59,640 bases of DNA from Cryobacterium sp. (GTDB taxonomy: Bacteria; Actinomycetota; Actinomycetes; Actinomycetales; Microbacteriaceae). The stretch lies in contig JAHBSW010000011.1 of NCBI GenBank assembly GCA_019638935.1, forward strand, positions 1 through 59,640, written 5' to 3'. Both the position numbers and the translations under genes were made by a program. This document shows, piece after piece, positions 43,093 to 52,849 of the stretch. Numbering within the stretch: the stretch's first letter is position 1; the number at the start of each line of letters is the position of its first letter. The notes beneath the pieces are model-generated. The model saw only the letters and a list, made by a program, of their open reading frames with translations. It was not told the DNA's origin and made no database searches.

Positions 43093-44233
43093 TCTGCTCG
43101 GCGGTCGGGGCTCCGTAAAGATCGGAGCCGTTCGCCGCCGCGACGGTGTAACCCATGCCGATCGCCCACGCCGTAGCCCAGCGCTCGTTGTCGTTGCCGA
43201 ACGGACCGTCTTTGAAGGCCTCGTAGCACTTGCTCGTGATGGAGTGCCCGATCTCGTGGGCGACGAGTGAGCGGTAGCCTGCCCACTCGGTCCAGTAGCG
43301 CGCGATGCTGTTGGTGAGCGTCACCGAGGAGTAGCCGCTGTCGGCGGTGTCCCACGTTGCCGTTCCCGCCGCGGAGCGGCCCTGTCCGTGCCCGATGACG
43401 ATGTCCTGCCACGTGAAGTCGATGCGCACACCGCCCGCGATGGAGCGGGCGAAGTCCTCGATCTCGGTGCGTCGCGCGGCGAGCGGGCCCGCCTTCGCGG
43501 CCTCTTTCTCCGCGTGGGAGGCGGCGAAGGCATCCGTCGTCTCGACGACGCGCTCGACGATCCAGGTAGAGCGGGAATCCACCGCCCTGTGCGAGATCGC
43601 GCTGTCGACCGCTGTCTTGAGGTCGCGGTACGACTCGTTGGTCGCCGAGGGGTAGCGAGGGAGCTGGCTCTCGCCCACGGCTCCCACGGTGTTGATGAGC
43701 GTCACGATCGCGGCCTCGAACTCGTCACCCTCGCCGATGAGCGTCGCCGTGGCCTTGTGGAGTCGTTCGCTGTCGGCCGCGAGCGTCGCCGTGGCGTCGC
43801 GCAGCGCCGAGCTCTCACCGAGCACCTCCCACAGAAGAGCCCGCTCATCGAGGGATTCGTGCTGCGGCGCGACCCAGTTCGCCGTGGCTTCGGCGCTCGT
43901 GACGACACTCGAGAAGGCCGACTCGGATGCCGTGAGCGACTCGATGGCACTGTCCTCCGCATATCCGGTCGCCGACTCGGCGACGAGACCGGAGACGCGC
44001 AGCAGGTTGTCGCCGTTTTGCAGGTTGGACTCGAGAGCGGTCGACCACTTGGAGGCGTCGGAGAGAGCCACGTCGTACCGGGCGCGAACGTCGAGGTGAT
44101 CGGTCCACGCGAGGTCCCGCCACAGTTGCAGGCCGACGATGGCGCTCCCGACAATGCCGAGGGCGAGGAGTGATGCCGCCCACTGGCCGCCCGTGGCAAG
44201 CGGGCGAGGTTTCGCGGGAGGGAGGTCGATCAT
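43067..44233 (-). CDS. Membrane-anchored protein with HEIGH metalloprotease-like motif, 388 aa
   Basis: One N-terminal span (WAASLLALGIVGSAIVGL), then a long helical extracytoplasmic region and a C-terminal domain with YRSLVAHEIGHSITSKCYEAF. HEIGH is the zinc-binding HExxH of many metalloproteases, here followed by an NDNERWATAWAIGMGYTV segment with Glu residues that could give the third ligand. Two Cys (SKCYEAF, TMSCR) could form a disulfide. Family not recognised; activity inferred from motif only. Confidence 0.7.
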   Translation of the reverse strand: MIDLPPAKPRPLATGGQWAASLLALGIVGSAIVGLQLWRDLAWTDHLDVRARYDVALSDASKWSTALESNLQNGDNLLRVSGLVAESATGYAEDSAIESLTASESAFSSVVTSAEATANWVAPQHESLDERALLWEVLGESSALRDATATLAADSERLHKATATLIGEGDEFEAAIVTLINTVGAVGESQLPRYPSATNESYRDLKTAVDSAISHRAVDSRSTWIVERVVETTDAFAASHAEKEAAKAGPLAARRTEIEDFARSIAGGVRIDFTWQDIVIGHGQGRSAAGTATWDTADSGYSSVTLTNSIARYWTEWAGYRSLVAHEIGHSITSKCYEAFKDGPFGNDNERWATAWAIGMGYTVAAANGSDLYGAPTAEQINATMSCR

Positions 44234-44251
44234 GCCTCGATTATGCCCGGC

Positions 44252-44884
44252 TTAGGTCGCCGCTGGTTTCCCCTTCGCAGCCCTTGTGACGAGACCATCC
44301 CACGAGACGAGTCGCCAGCCCTCGCTGCTCGAACCCTCGAGCTCCACGACGCCGGTGTTGGCGAGCACGTAGTCGACCGCCAGGTTGCCGTCGAAGCCCG
44401 TGCTGCGGTGGGCGGTCCAGACGCGAATCGCCGCGCCGTGACTCACGAGCGCGGCGCTGTCGAGCCCCGCTGCGGAGATCGCGTTCACGTCGGAGTCGAA
44501 CCGCCCGAAGAAGTCGTGGCCGTCGGGGCCGTCGGGCATCCGGGGATCGTACTCGCCTTTGCTCCATGCGTACGCCGTCTCGACATACCTCATGATCGAC
44601 GGACGGTCGGTGCGCATCTCCAACGAGCCCGCCTCGATCTCGTGCACACCCTTGAGCACTTGCAGCTCGAGGCCAGCGGCACGGGAGAGCGGCTCGGCCG
44701 TGTGGTGGGTGCGCACGAGGGTGGACGCGAAGATCGCGTCGAGGGGCCGGTCGGCGAAGGCACCGGCGAGTGCCGTCGCCTGCTCCAATCCGAGGTCGGT
44801 GAGGCCCGGCCCGGGGTGGCCGGTGTCGAGAGCCCCGAGTACGTTCGAGGGCGTCTGCCCGTGACGGATGAGAAAGAGACGCAT
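44252..44884 (-). CDS. Histidine phosphatase (phosphoglycerate-mutase-like) protein, 210 aa
   Basis: MRLFLIRHGQTPSNV carries the catalytic RHG, and LVSHGAAIRVWTAHR the second His of the family; FASTLVRTHHTAEPLS is the third conserved block. Normal length for the cofactor-independent broad-specificity phosphatases. Substrate not assignable. Confidence 0.9.
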   Translation of the reverse strand: MRLFLIRHGQTPSNVLGALDTGHPGPGLTDLGLEQATALAGAFADRPLDAIFASTLVRTHHTAEPLSRAAGLELQVLKGVHEIEAGSLEMRTDRPSIMRYVETAYAWSKGEYDPRMPDGPDGHDFFGRFDSDVNAISAAGLDSAALVSHGAAIRVWTAHRSTGFDGNLAVDYVLANTGVVELEGSSSEGWRLVSWDGLVTRAAKGKPAAT

Positions 44885-44948
44885 GCCATCAGCTTAGATC
44901 GCAGCGTTGGAGCGCCCGAATCGCCGAAGAGACCCTACGATAACGGCT

Positions 44949-46775
44949 ATGCAGACGACCCCGCAGAAGCCCGCCCACGGGCCGTGGGGTCGGGTCATTC
45001 CCGCGGCGGTACTCGCCGTGGTGACGTCGCTCGTGACCGTCTGCTTCGCCGTCGCCGACAACCCCGTCGTCGAGGTTGCGGGTGGGGCAGCCGCGAGATA
45101 CGTACCGGCCGAGGGATATACGCACTGGTCGCTCACCGTTGAGCGGGGCAGCCCCGACGTTCGCCGCGTGACGGAGAGCGCTCGATCGACGGGCTACACC
45201 GAGGTCATCGCCCTGCCCGAGGCCCAGACTTCTCACGTCTTGGCGGCGCTCGGCTCTGATGTGCGCACGACCCAGTTCTGGCGAGAGATCACACATGTGC
45301 TCGACGGCGAGGATCAGAGCCAGCTCACCGATCTCTACACCCTCACCGACGAGGGGGTGTCTCTCGTCGCCGGCTACGGCGGCACCGTGGGATGGGTCTA
45401 CAGCCCGCCCCTCGTTCAGTTGCCCCCGGATGTCGCGCCCGGTGTCTCCTGGACCGGCGAGGGCGACGCTATGCCTTTCGGCCTCATCACCTACGCGCAC
45501 TCGGCGAGTGCGGTCACTCCGAACGATGCCGTTCTCCTCGCCAATGCTCTGGCGCACGATGTCGACGTCTCCCGCTGCATCCAGATCGATGGCGAGACGC
45601 AGTTGTTCGACGAGTCGGGTGCCGACATCGTTCTCATCGTGCAGAGCGAGCTGTGGTGCGAGGGCAAGGGCCGGGTCGCTGTCGTCGCGAACGTGGCGGA
45701 GGTCGAGTCGCAGCATCTCGCCAGTGCACCGCTGCCCGAGGCGACGGGGATCAGTACGAACTCGACGCCGAGACGGTGGTCCGATCCGGGCTCGTGGGTG
45801 AGACGAAGCGCGACCGTGACACTCGACGACGAGTTCTTCGGCGCCAACGCCTTCAACCTGGGGCTCGCTGACGCACCGCGGGCCGCGGCATCCGGTCTGC
45901 TGATCACTGCCAACACGAACACGGCGGATGTCGTCGCGCTCGAGCCGCTGGGTGACAGGCTCGTTCGTGCCTGGTACGCGCACCCCGGTGGCGACATCGT
46001 GACGTTCTCGACCGTGGGGGATGTCACCGTCGTGAGCACGGGTCTGCGCGAGCTCGTCGCTTACGACGCGAAGGGGCGCCGACTCTGGCAGCATCCCGTT
46101 CCCGAGCTCGTCGTCGCACCACCCACCTCCACGGGGGACGGCCGGGTGGTCTCGGTCGGCCTCGATGGCACGGTCACGATGCTCGACGCGGTGACCGGTG
46201 AGATCGTCTGGACGAGGTCGGTCGGTGCCGACGTCGACCTGCCCGCCGTCGTCGCCGAAGGGCGTGTCGTCGTCATCGATCGTGCGGGTGCGGTGTCCGC
46301 CCTCGACGCGGCGACGGGGGAAGTCGCCTGGTCGATCGAGTCCGAGCCTGCGACCGAGATGCTGGGGTTCGGTGCTGCGGTGGCCACCGTCGGTGACGAC
46401 GGATGGCTGCGGATGATCGCGGTGAGCTCCGGAGAGGCCACGGGGTCGTGGCGCTACCCCGGTTCCTATCGAGCCCTGCTCGCCGTTGGCGAAAACGTGG
46501 TGCTCGCGACCGACGAGCAGATCGTCGCGATCGACCCCGAATCGAGCGAGGAGCTCTGGCGCGACGACGGCGTCGAGGCCGCGATCAGCGATGGCACGAC
46601 CATCGTCGTGTTCCGGGGTGCGACGGCTGTCGGTCTCGATGCTGCCGGCGCGATCCTCACGTCATGGGATGTTCCCGCCTCCCTGCTCTGGTCCACCCGC
46701 TACGTCGTCGCGACGGAGAGCTCCTTCGTGCTCATGCACACCGGCAGCGATGCGACCATCGTGGGTGCGCCGTGA
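44949..46775 (+). CDS. PQQ-like beta-propeller membrane-anchored protein, 608 aa
   Basis: An N-terminal span (VIPAAVLAVVTSLVTVCFAV), about 250 residues of unassigned extracytoplasmic domain, then propeller repeats of the PQQ type: VTGEIVWTRSVG, ATGEVAWSIES, SGEATGSWRYPG, ESSEELWRDDG. No methanol-dehydrogenase catalytic residues seen, so probably a scaffold. ATG at 44949 chosen because the signal-anchor follows; upstream start at 44907 is possible. Its TGA overlaps the next GTG. Confidence 0.8.
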   Translation: MQTTPQKPAHGPWGRVIPAAVLAVVTSLVTVCFAVADNPVVEVAGGAAARYVPAEGYTHWSLTVERGSPDVRRVTESARSTGYTEVIALPEAQTSHVLAALGSDVRTTQFWREITHVLDGEDQSQLTDLYTLTDEGVSLVAGYGGTVGWVYSPPLVQLPPDVAPGVSWTGEGDAMPFGLITYAHSASAVTPNDAVLLANALAHDVDVSRCIQIDGETQLFDESGADIVLIVQSELWCEGKGRVAVVANVAEVESQHLASAPLPEATGISTNSTPRRWSDPGSWVRRSATVTLDDEFFGANAFNLGLADAPRAAASGLLITANTNTADVVALEPLGDRLVRAWYAHPGGDIVTFSTVGDVTVVSTGLRELVAYDAKGRRLWQHPVPELVVAPPTSTGDGRVVSVGLDGTVTMLDAVTGEIVWTRSVGADVDLPAVVAEGRVVVIDRAGAVSALDAATGEVAWSIESEPATEMLGFGAAVATVGDDGWLRMIAVSSGEATGSWRYPGSYRALLAVGENVVLATDEQIVAIDPESSEELWRDDGVEAAISDGTTIVVFRGATAVGLDAAGAILTSWDVPASLLWSTRYVVATESSFVLMHTGSDATIVGAP

Positions 46776-48622
46776 GCGAGGCACCCGTGAGCGAGATGCA
46801 GGGGCCTCAGAAGGCGACGGCCCCGAGGTCGCGAGTCGAATCCTGGCCCGCGATCCTCCGCATTCCGTGGCTCATGCTCAGCGAGTTCGTCGACCACGTG
46901 CTGCTCGAGCCGCATCGTGAGGGGAGGTTGCGGGCGAAGGACTGGCCGGTCGGGGTCGTCAGCATCGTCGTGATCGCCGTCATCGCCTATATCGTCGCGG
47001 TCGCCCTCATCCTGTTCTCGGCACCGCTTCGTGCGGCGCTGCCGCTCTACGTCTCGGCCGGCGGCGTCTCGTTCTCGTTCCCCCGCGCGCTGCTCTGGAT
47101 ATTCCTCGTACTCCTTGTGCTCTCCGTCTCGCTCCTGCAGACCGCGGCGATGCATGTTGCGACGTGGCTGTGCGTGCTCGTCACGGCGCTCACGGTGCTC
47201 ATCACCCTGTTCGTCGGTGTGACGGATGCCGAGCTCGGCGCATTCTCGTCGGGTCGCCTCGCGACGATCGCGGCCAGCATCCTGCTCGTGGTGTTCGTGA
47301 TCGTGCGTCGCCGTTCGTCGTTCGCCTGGTGGGAGTTCGCGGTCGTGTTCGGGCTGCTGGGACTCTCGCTCGCGTTCTCCATCGCACGCGCGGCCGTCAC
47401 CGCATCGCCGGGTGGCGTCGACCTGGGGCCGATCACGCTCTCGGTGGTGATGTTCACGATCGGGCAGCTGGCGATCCCCTCGGCCATTGCGGCTGGTTCG
47501 GCTGTCGCTGAGCTCGCGACGAGCTCGGCCCTGCGCGCGGTCGGAGTTGTGCGGCGTCATCTGCCGGTCGCGGCTCTCGTGGTGGGTCTCGTCGCACTGC
47601 TTTCGTGGCGAGCGTGGGTCGTCGTGGAGACCGTTCGCGCGGGCGAGTCGGTGGCGCCGCTGCAACTCGGGTCTTCTGTGGCACTGAGCGCCCTCATCGT
47701 CGGCGCCTGGCTGCTTCTCGCCCGGTTGCGCGGGAGCCGTGTCGCCTCCCCGCCGTCGGCGACTGAGCTGACCGACAAGCTCAGCGGCGTCGCACAGCCG
47801 ATCGGCGCCGGTCTCGCCATCACCTTCGGCCCCTTCGTCGCGGCCATGCTTCTGCTGCAGGTGCTGTTCGGCTACCTCGGCCAGGCCGACTGGCTGACCA
47901 CCGCTTCCGGGGCGATCGGGCTGCTGTCGCACAGCGTGACAATCGGTGTGACCAGGCTCGCTGTCGGCGTGCTCCTGCTCGTGTTGGCCATCCGCTGGGC
48001 ACAGCGGCAACGTCGGGTCGTGCCGGAGCTGCTTGCCTCGATCGGCGTCGTCGTCGTGACGCTTTCGGCGGCGAGCCTGTTCGGACCGGTGCGCTGGTTG
48101 TGGACGAGCGAGTCGCTCTCGATCGTCGCCACCATCGTGTGCACGGGTCTGCTCGTGTGGTTCCTGGTCGCGCGCACGCTCACCGTGAACCGCATGGCGG
48201 GTCTCGCAGTGGCCCTGCTCCTCACCGCGCTGTTCCAGCAGCGCGACTTCGTCTCCGATCCGCTGGGTGCCGTGCTCGGCTTCACGGGTGTCGCCTTCGT
48301 GCTCTTCGGCTACGTCTGGGCGTTCCTCACCTCGGGCAGCTATGCCAACGAAGGCTCGAAACGCTATCCGAAGCCCGCGCGCATCCTTCTCTTCCTTGCG
48401 AGCACCCTGTTCGGTGTCACCGTGCTGGCGTATACCGCACTCGCCCGCAACCCCGATTCTGCGATCAATCTCGGGGCGTTCGCCGATGTCGGCGATCAGA
48501 TCTTCGGCACCGCGATAGTCGTGGGTGCGCTCGTTGCGATGCTGCGCGGCGTGCTCTCCGATCGCGAACCCGAGCTGGACACCGCCGGCAAAGAGACCGA
48601 CAGCGCAGCAACCACCTCCTAG
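46772..48622 (+). CDS. Multi-spanning membrane protein, 616 aa
   Basis: No named family. After a hydrophilic start (about 50 residues), roughly 14 hydrophobic helices follow, e.g. VGVVSIVVIAVIAYIVAVALIL and AIVVGALVAMLRGVL. Some charged short loops only, no large domain. GTG at 46772 overlaps the propeller gene, suggesting the two act together at the membrane. Confidence 0.75.
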   Translation: MSEAPVSEMQGPQKATAPRSRVESWPAILRIPWLMLSEFVDHVLLEPHREGRLRAKDWPVGVVSIVVIAVIAYIVAVALILFSAPLRAALPLYVSAGGVSFSFPRALLWIFLVLLVLSVSLLQTAAMHVATWLCVLVTALTVLITLFVGVTDAELGAFSSGRLATIAASILLVVFVIVRRRSSFAWWEFAVVFGLLGLSLAFSIARAAVTASPGGVDLGPITLSVVMFTIGQLAIPSAIAAGSAVAELATSSALRAVGVVRRHLPVAALVVGLVALLSWRAWVVVETVRAGESVAPLQLGSSVALSALIVGAWLLLARLRGSRVASPPSATELTDKLSGVAQPIGAGLAITFGPFVAAMLLLQVLFGYLGQADWLTTASGAIGLLSHSVTIGVTRLAVGVLLLVLAIRWAQRQRRVVPELLASIGVVVVTLSAASLFGPVRWLWTSESLSIVATIVCTGLLVWFLVARTLTVNRMAGLAVALLLTALFQQRDFVSDPLGAVLGFTGVAFVLFGYVWAFLTSGSYANEGSKRYPKPARILLFLASTLFGVTVLAYTALARNPDSAINLGAFADVGDQIFGTAIVVGALVAMLRGVLSDREPELDTAGKETDSAATTS

Positions 48623-48638
48623 TGTGCAACGGTTAAGG

Positions 48639-51155
48639 ATGCGCGCTCCCGTCCTCGACCCCTCCGTCGATGCCGACGCGGTCTATGCGGCTTTCGTCGA
48701 CTGGGCCGCGGGGGAGGGCTGGCAGCTCTACCCGGCCCAGGACGAAGCCGTCATGGAACTCGTCACGGGCTCGAACGTCATCCTCTCGACCCCCACGGGC
48801 ACGGGAAAGTCGCTCGTGGCGATCGCCGCGCACATCCATGCGCTCGCGGCCGGCAGACGCAGCGTCTACACCGCGCCGATCAAGGCACTCGTGAGCGAGA
48901 AGTTCTTCGCCCTCGTCGAGATCTTCGGCGCCGAGCGCGTCGGCATGGTCACGGGAGACTCGAGCGTCAACCTCGACGCGCCCATCCTGTGCTGCACCGC
49001 CGAGATCCTGGCGAACCTCTCTCTGCGGCACGGCGAAGACACCCCCGTCGATGTCGTCATCATGGACGAGTTCCACTACTACGCCGACCCCGAGCGCGGC
49101 TGGGCGTGGCAGGTGCCGCTGCTGCGGATGCCGCGCGCGCAGTTCCTGCTCATGTCGGCGACGCTGGGCGACACCGACTGGCTCGCCGAAGACCTGACCC
49201 GCCGAACGGGGCGACCCACGGCATCCGTCACCGGCGTCGAGCGCCCCGTGCCCCTGCACTTCCGCTACGCGACGACGCCCGTGCACGAGACGCTCGATGA
49301 ACTGCTCTCGACGGGGGAGGCACCGATCTACATCGTGCACTTCTCCCAGCGCGACGCGATGGAGCGCGCTCAATCGCTCACCAGCCTGCCCGCGATCAGC
49401 CGCGAGAAGCGCGACGAGATCGCGGAGCTCATCGGCGACTTCCGGTTCACGACGAAGTTCGGGCAGTCGCTCTCGAGGCTCGTGCGCTCCGGCATCGGCG
49501 TGCACCACGCGGGCATGCTGCCCAAGTATCGTCGCCTCGTCGAGCAGCTCGCCCAGCGCGGCCTGCTGCGACTCATCAGCGGCACCGACACGCTCGGCGT
49601 CGGCATCAACGTGCCCATCCGCACCGTGCTGCTCACGGCACTCACCAAGTTCGACGGCACCCGGATGCGGCACCTCAGTGCGCGCGAGTTCCACCAGGTC
49701 GCGGGCCGTGCCGGCCGCGCGGGGTTCGACACCGCGGGCACGGTCGTCGCCCAGGCACCGGACCACGAGGTGGAGAACGCGAGGCTCGTGGCGAAGGCGG
49801 GCGACGACCCCAAGAAGCTCAAACGTGTGCAGCGCAAGAAAGCGCCTGACGGCTTCGTCTCGTGGGGCGAGCCGAGCTTCAACCGGCTCATCGCCGCCGA
49901 ACCCGAGCGGCTCGTGTCGCGCATGCGGGTCAGCCACTCGATGATCCTCAACGTCATCGCGCGCGGTCACCAGCCGTTCCGCGAGCTGCGCGAACTGCTC
50001 GAGAACAACCACGAGTCGCGCCCGCGCCAGCGCGAGCTCGTTCGCCAAGCACTGTCGATCTACCGCACCCTGCGCACCGCGGGCGTCGTGGAAGACGGTG
50101 GCGGCAGCATCCGTCTCACGATCGAGGTGCAGCCCAATTTCGCGCTCAACCAGCCGCTGTCGCCGTTCGCCCTCGCGGTGCTCGACCTGCTCGATCCCGA
50201 GTCGCCGACCTACGCACTCGACGCGGTCTCGGTCATCGAGGCGACGCTCGACGATCCGCGCCACGTGCTCGTCGCCCAGGAGAAACTCGCCCGTGGCGAA
50301 GCGGTTGCGGCGATGAAGGCCGAGGGAATCGACTACGACGAGCGCATGGCGCTGCTCGACGAGGTGACCCATCCGAAGCCGCTCGAGCAGCTGCTCGACG
50401 CCGCCTTCGCCACCTACCGCGCCTCGCAGCCCTGGGTGGGCGACTTCGAGTTGAGCCCGAAGTCGGTCGTGCGCGACCTCTACGAGCGGGTCATGACCTT
50501 CAACGAGTACGTGGGCTTCTACTCGCTCGCGCGATCGGAGGGCGCGCTGTTGCGGTACCTCACCGACGCCTACCGCGCCATCCGTCAGACGATTCCGGAA
50601 TCCGCCAAGACCGAGGAGGTGCACGATGTCGAGGAGTGGCTCGGCGAGCTCGTGCGTCAGGTCGACTCGAGTCTGCTAGACGAGTGGCGCGAGCTCGCGC
50701 ACCCCGCGGAGCACGACGAGGCGGCGATCGCACCGCCACCGCCGCCGAGCGTGCTCGGCAACCCGCGGGCGTTCCGCGTGCTCGTGCGCAACGCCCTGTT
50801 CCGTCGGGTGCAGCTCGCGGCTCGCGACGATCACGTGGGGCTCGGCGAACTCGACGCCGAGCACGGTTTTGACGCCGACCGCTGGGGCGAGGCACTGGAC
50901 GCCTACTACGACGCTCACGACTCGATCGCGACCGACGCTGACGCGCGCGGTGCCGCAATGCTGCTCATCGAGGAGGGCGAGAGCGAGTGGCGCGTCCGGC
51001 AGATCTTCGCCGATCCGGCGGGCGACCACGACTGGGGAATCAGCGCCATCGTCGACCTCGCGGAGTCCGCTGAGCATGGCGAAGCGATCATTCGCGTGAC
51101 CGCGGTGGGGGAAGATCCGGTGATCGGGCGCCGTCCTGAGGCTCTCGAAGGGTAG
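48639..51155 (+). CDS. DEAD/DEAH-box RNA helicase with DUF3516, 838 aa
   Basis: Ski2-like helicase common in actinobacteria. Motifs: Q-like YPAQDEAVMEL, Walker A STPTGTGKS, PIKALVSEKF (Ia), MDEFHYYADPERGWAW (II), LMSATLGD (III), GVGINVPIRTVLL (V) and QVAGRAGRAGFD (VI). The C-terminal half is the DUF3516 domain. ATG at 48639 has AAGG just upstream; the preceding membrane gene ends 16 bases earlier. Confidence 0.93.
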   Translation: MRAPVLDPSVDADAVYAAFVDWAAGEGWQLYPAQDEAVMELVTGSNVILSTPTGTGKSLVAIAAHIHALAAGRRSVYTAPIKALVSEKFFALVEIFGAERVGMVTGDSSVNLDAPILCCTAEILANLSLRHGEDTPVDVVIMDEFHYYADPERGWAWQVPLLRMPRAQFLLMSATLGDTDWLAEDLTRRTGRPTASVTGVERPVPLHFRYATTPVHETLDELLSTGEAPIYIVHFSQRDAMERAQSLTSLPAISREKRDEIAELIGDFRFTTKFGQSLSRLVRSGIGVHHAGMLPKYRRLVEQLAQRGLLRLISGTDTLGVGINVPIRTVLLTALTKFDGTRMRHLSAREFHQVAGRAGRAGFDTAGTVVAQAPDHEVENARLVAKAGDDPKKLKRVQRKKAPDGFVSWGEPSFNRLIAAEPERLVSRMRVSHSMILNVIARGHQPFRELRELLENNHESRPRQRELVRQALSIYRTLRTAGVVEDGGGSIRLTIEVQPNFALNQPLSPFALAVLDLLDPESPTYALDAVSVIEATLDDPRHVLVAQEKLARGEAVAAMKAEGIDYDERMALLDEVTHPKPLEQLLDAAFATYRASQPWVGDFELSPKSVVRDLYERVMTFNEYVGFYSLARSEGALLRYLTDAYRAIRQTIPESAKTEEVHDVEEWLGELVRQVDSSLLDEWRELAHPAEHDEAAIAPPPPPSVLGNPRAFRVLVRNALFRRVQLAARDDHVGLGELDAEHGFDADRWGEALDAYYDAHDSIATDADARGAAMLLIEEGESEWRVRQIFADPAGDHDWGISAIVDLAESAEHGEAIIRVTAVGEDPVIGRRPEALEG

Positions 51156-51171
51156 CGAGCTCTGATCGGCG

Positions 51172-51436
51172 GGTCTCGATACGCCGCTTCGCGGCTACTC
51201 GACCGGCGGGGTTTCTCGACCAGCGTGGTTTCTCGACCAGCGGGCTTCTCGACCACCGGGGCTTCTCGTCCGGCGGGTTTCTCGACCAGCGGGGCTTCTC
51301 GCCGGTCGAGTAGGCCGTAGGCCGTATCGAGACCAGCGGGAGGGCTTGACCTGCGGGGCTTCTCGACCAGCGTGGTTTCTCGTGGGTCGAGTAGGCCGTA
51401 GGCCGTATCGAGGCCAGCGGCGGGACTCGATCACCG
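51172..51436. repeat. Intergenic repeat array (CTCGACCAGCGGGG-type)
   Basis: A unit like TTTCTCGACCAGCGGGGC recurs about six times with changes (from 51211, 51229, 51246, 51263, 51279, 51359). GTCGAGTAGGCCGTAGGCCG with following TATCGAG occurs twice (51304, 51387 region), and GGTCTCGATACGCCGCTTCG with CGGCTACTCGACC (51172-51204) forms a stem-loop. These are dispersed, REP-like intergenic repeats; no gene is supported here. Confidence 0.75.
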
Positions 51437-51478
51437 GTGTGCGTAGCGGTTGGGTTGCGGCGGGTGTTGACTAGAGCC

Positions 51479-52849
51479 ATGACCAGCCAGCAGCGACTCG
51501 TGTTGTCGATCGCCATCCTGGCCTCCTTCGTCGCGTTTCTCGACGGGAGCGTCGTCACGGTGGCGCTGCCCTCGATCAGCGAGGAGCTCGGTGGCGGCCT
51601 CACGACGCAGCAGTGGGTCGTCGACGCCTACCTCATCACGCTCGGGGCGCTCATCCTCGTGGCGGGCTCGCTCTCCGACCTCTTCGGACGACTCACGATC
51701 ATTCGTGCGGGGCTCTGGGGCTTCGGCGTCACGAGCATCGTCTGCGCTCTCGCGCCGACCGACCTCGTGCTCATCGTCGCGCGAGGCGCGCAGGGCATCG
51801 CAGGGGCTCTGCTCGTGCCGAGTTCGCTGGCGCTCATCATGTCGCACTTTCGCGGCGCAGACCAGGGCAAAGCGATCGGCCACTGGACCGCCTGGACCAG
51901 CGGCGCATTCATCGCCGGCCCGCTCATCGGGGGGCTGCTCGTCGACCTCGCGAGCTGGCGCCTCGTCTTCGCGATCAACGTTCTCCCGATCGCCCTCACT
52001 CTGTGGATGCTCACCCGGGTCGAGCAGAAAGAGGAGCGGGTCGTCGGCGCCAGGGTCGACCTCGTCGGCGCGGTGCTCGCCACCGTGGGAATCGGCGCAC
52101 CCGTGTTCGCCCTCATCGAGCAGGGAAACTTCGGCTGGTCGAGCCCCGTCATCCTCGTGCCCCTCGTCGTCGGAGTCATCGCATTCGCCGCGTTCCTGTG
52201 GTGGGAGTCGCGCACAGCGAAGCCGATGATGCCGCTCGGCCTGTTCCGCATCGGCAACTTCGCGTGGGGCAACCTCTCGACGCTGCTCATCTACGCCGCC
52301 CTGAGCATGAGCGGCTTCCTCATCGCCGTCTATCTGCAGCAGGCCGCGGGGTGGCCTGCGACGCTCGCGGGGCTGGCGGCGTTGCCCGTGACGATCATCC
52401 TGATGCTCCTGTCGACGGTGTTCGGCTCGCTGGCGGGTCGATACGGACCGCGGATGTTCATGACGGTCGGCCCGATCCTCGCGGGGATCGGCCACGTGCT
52501 CATGCTCACGGTCTCCGAAGATCTCGACTACTGGACGCAGTTGCTTCCCGGCATCGTGATCTTCGGACTCGGGCTCTCGATCACCGTCGCACCCCTCACA
52601 GCGGCGATCCTCGGGGTGATAGAGCCGAGTCAGGCCGGTATCGCGTCGGCCATCAACAACGCGGTGGCACGCGTGGCGGGCCTCATCGCCATCGCGGCGC
52701 TCGGCATCGTCGTCGCCTCGAACCTCGACCTCGAAGGGCTGCACCGTGGCCTGATCACGACCGCAGCCCTGCTCATCGGAGGCGGCCTCATAGCCGCCAT
52801 CGGCATCCGGAACCCTGCGCGCGAAGGCGCGGAACAGCCCGAGCTCTAG
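51479..52849 (+). CDS. DHA2-family MFS drug exporter (EmrB/QacA type), 456 aa
   Basis: Fourteen-span-type exporter. Motif C-like LDGSVVTVALPSISEEL in span 1, WVVDAYLITLGALILVAGSL with SDLFGRLTIIRAG (motif A), and GAFIAGPLIGGLLVD. ATG at 51479. The stop and the stop of the convergent ptsH share the four bases CTAG (52846-52849). Confidence 0.9.
   Translation: MTSQQRLVLSIAILASFVAFLDGSVVTVALPSISEELGGGLTTQQWVVDAYLITLGALILVAGSLSDLFGRLTIIRAGLWGFGVTSIVCALAPTDLVLIVARGAQGIAGALLVPSSLALIMSHFRGADQGKAIGHWTAWTSGAFIAGPLIGGLLVDLASWRLVFAINVLPIALTLWMLTRVEQKEERVVGARVDLVGAVLATVGIGAPVFALIEQGNFGWSSPVILVPLVVGVIAFAAFLWWESRTAKPMMPLGLFRIGNFAWGNLSTLLIYAALSMSGFLIAVYLQQAAGWPATLAGLAALPVTIILMLLSTVFGSLAGRYGPRMFMTVGPILAGIGHVLMLTVSEDLDYWTQLLPGIVIFGLGLSITVAPLTAAILGVIEPSQAGIASAINNAVARVAGLIAIAALGIVVASNLDLEGLHRGLITTAALLIGGGLIAAIGIRNPAREGAEQPEL

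Noticed and set aside
48633-50624. 663-codon minus-strand frame in the helicase gene
   Set aside because: Shadow of the DUF3516 helicase; no recognisable motifs.
51195-51603. Minus-strand repetitive frames (RNPAGREAP-type peptides)
   Set aside because: Translation of the intergenic DNA repeats; peptide repeats arise from the DNA repeat, not from a gene.
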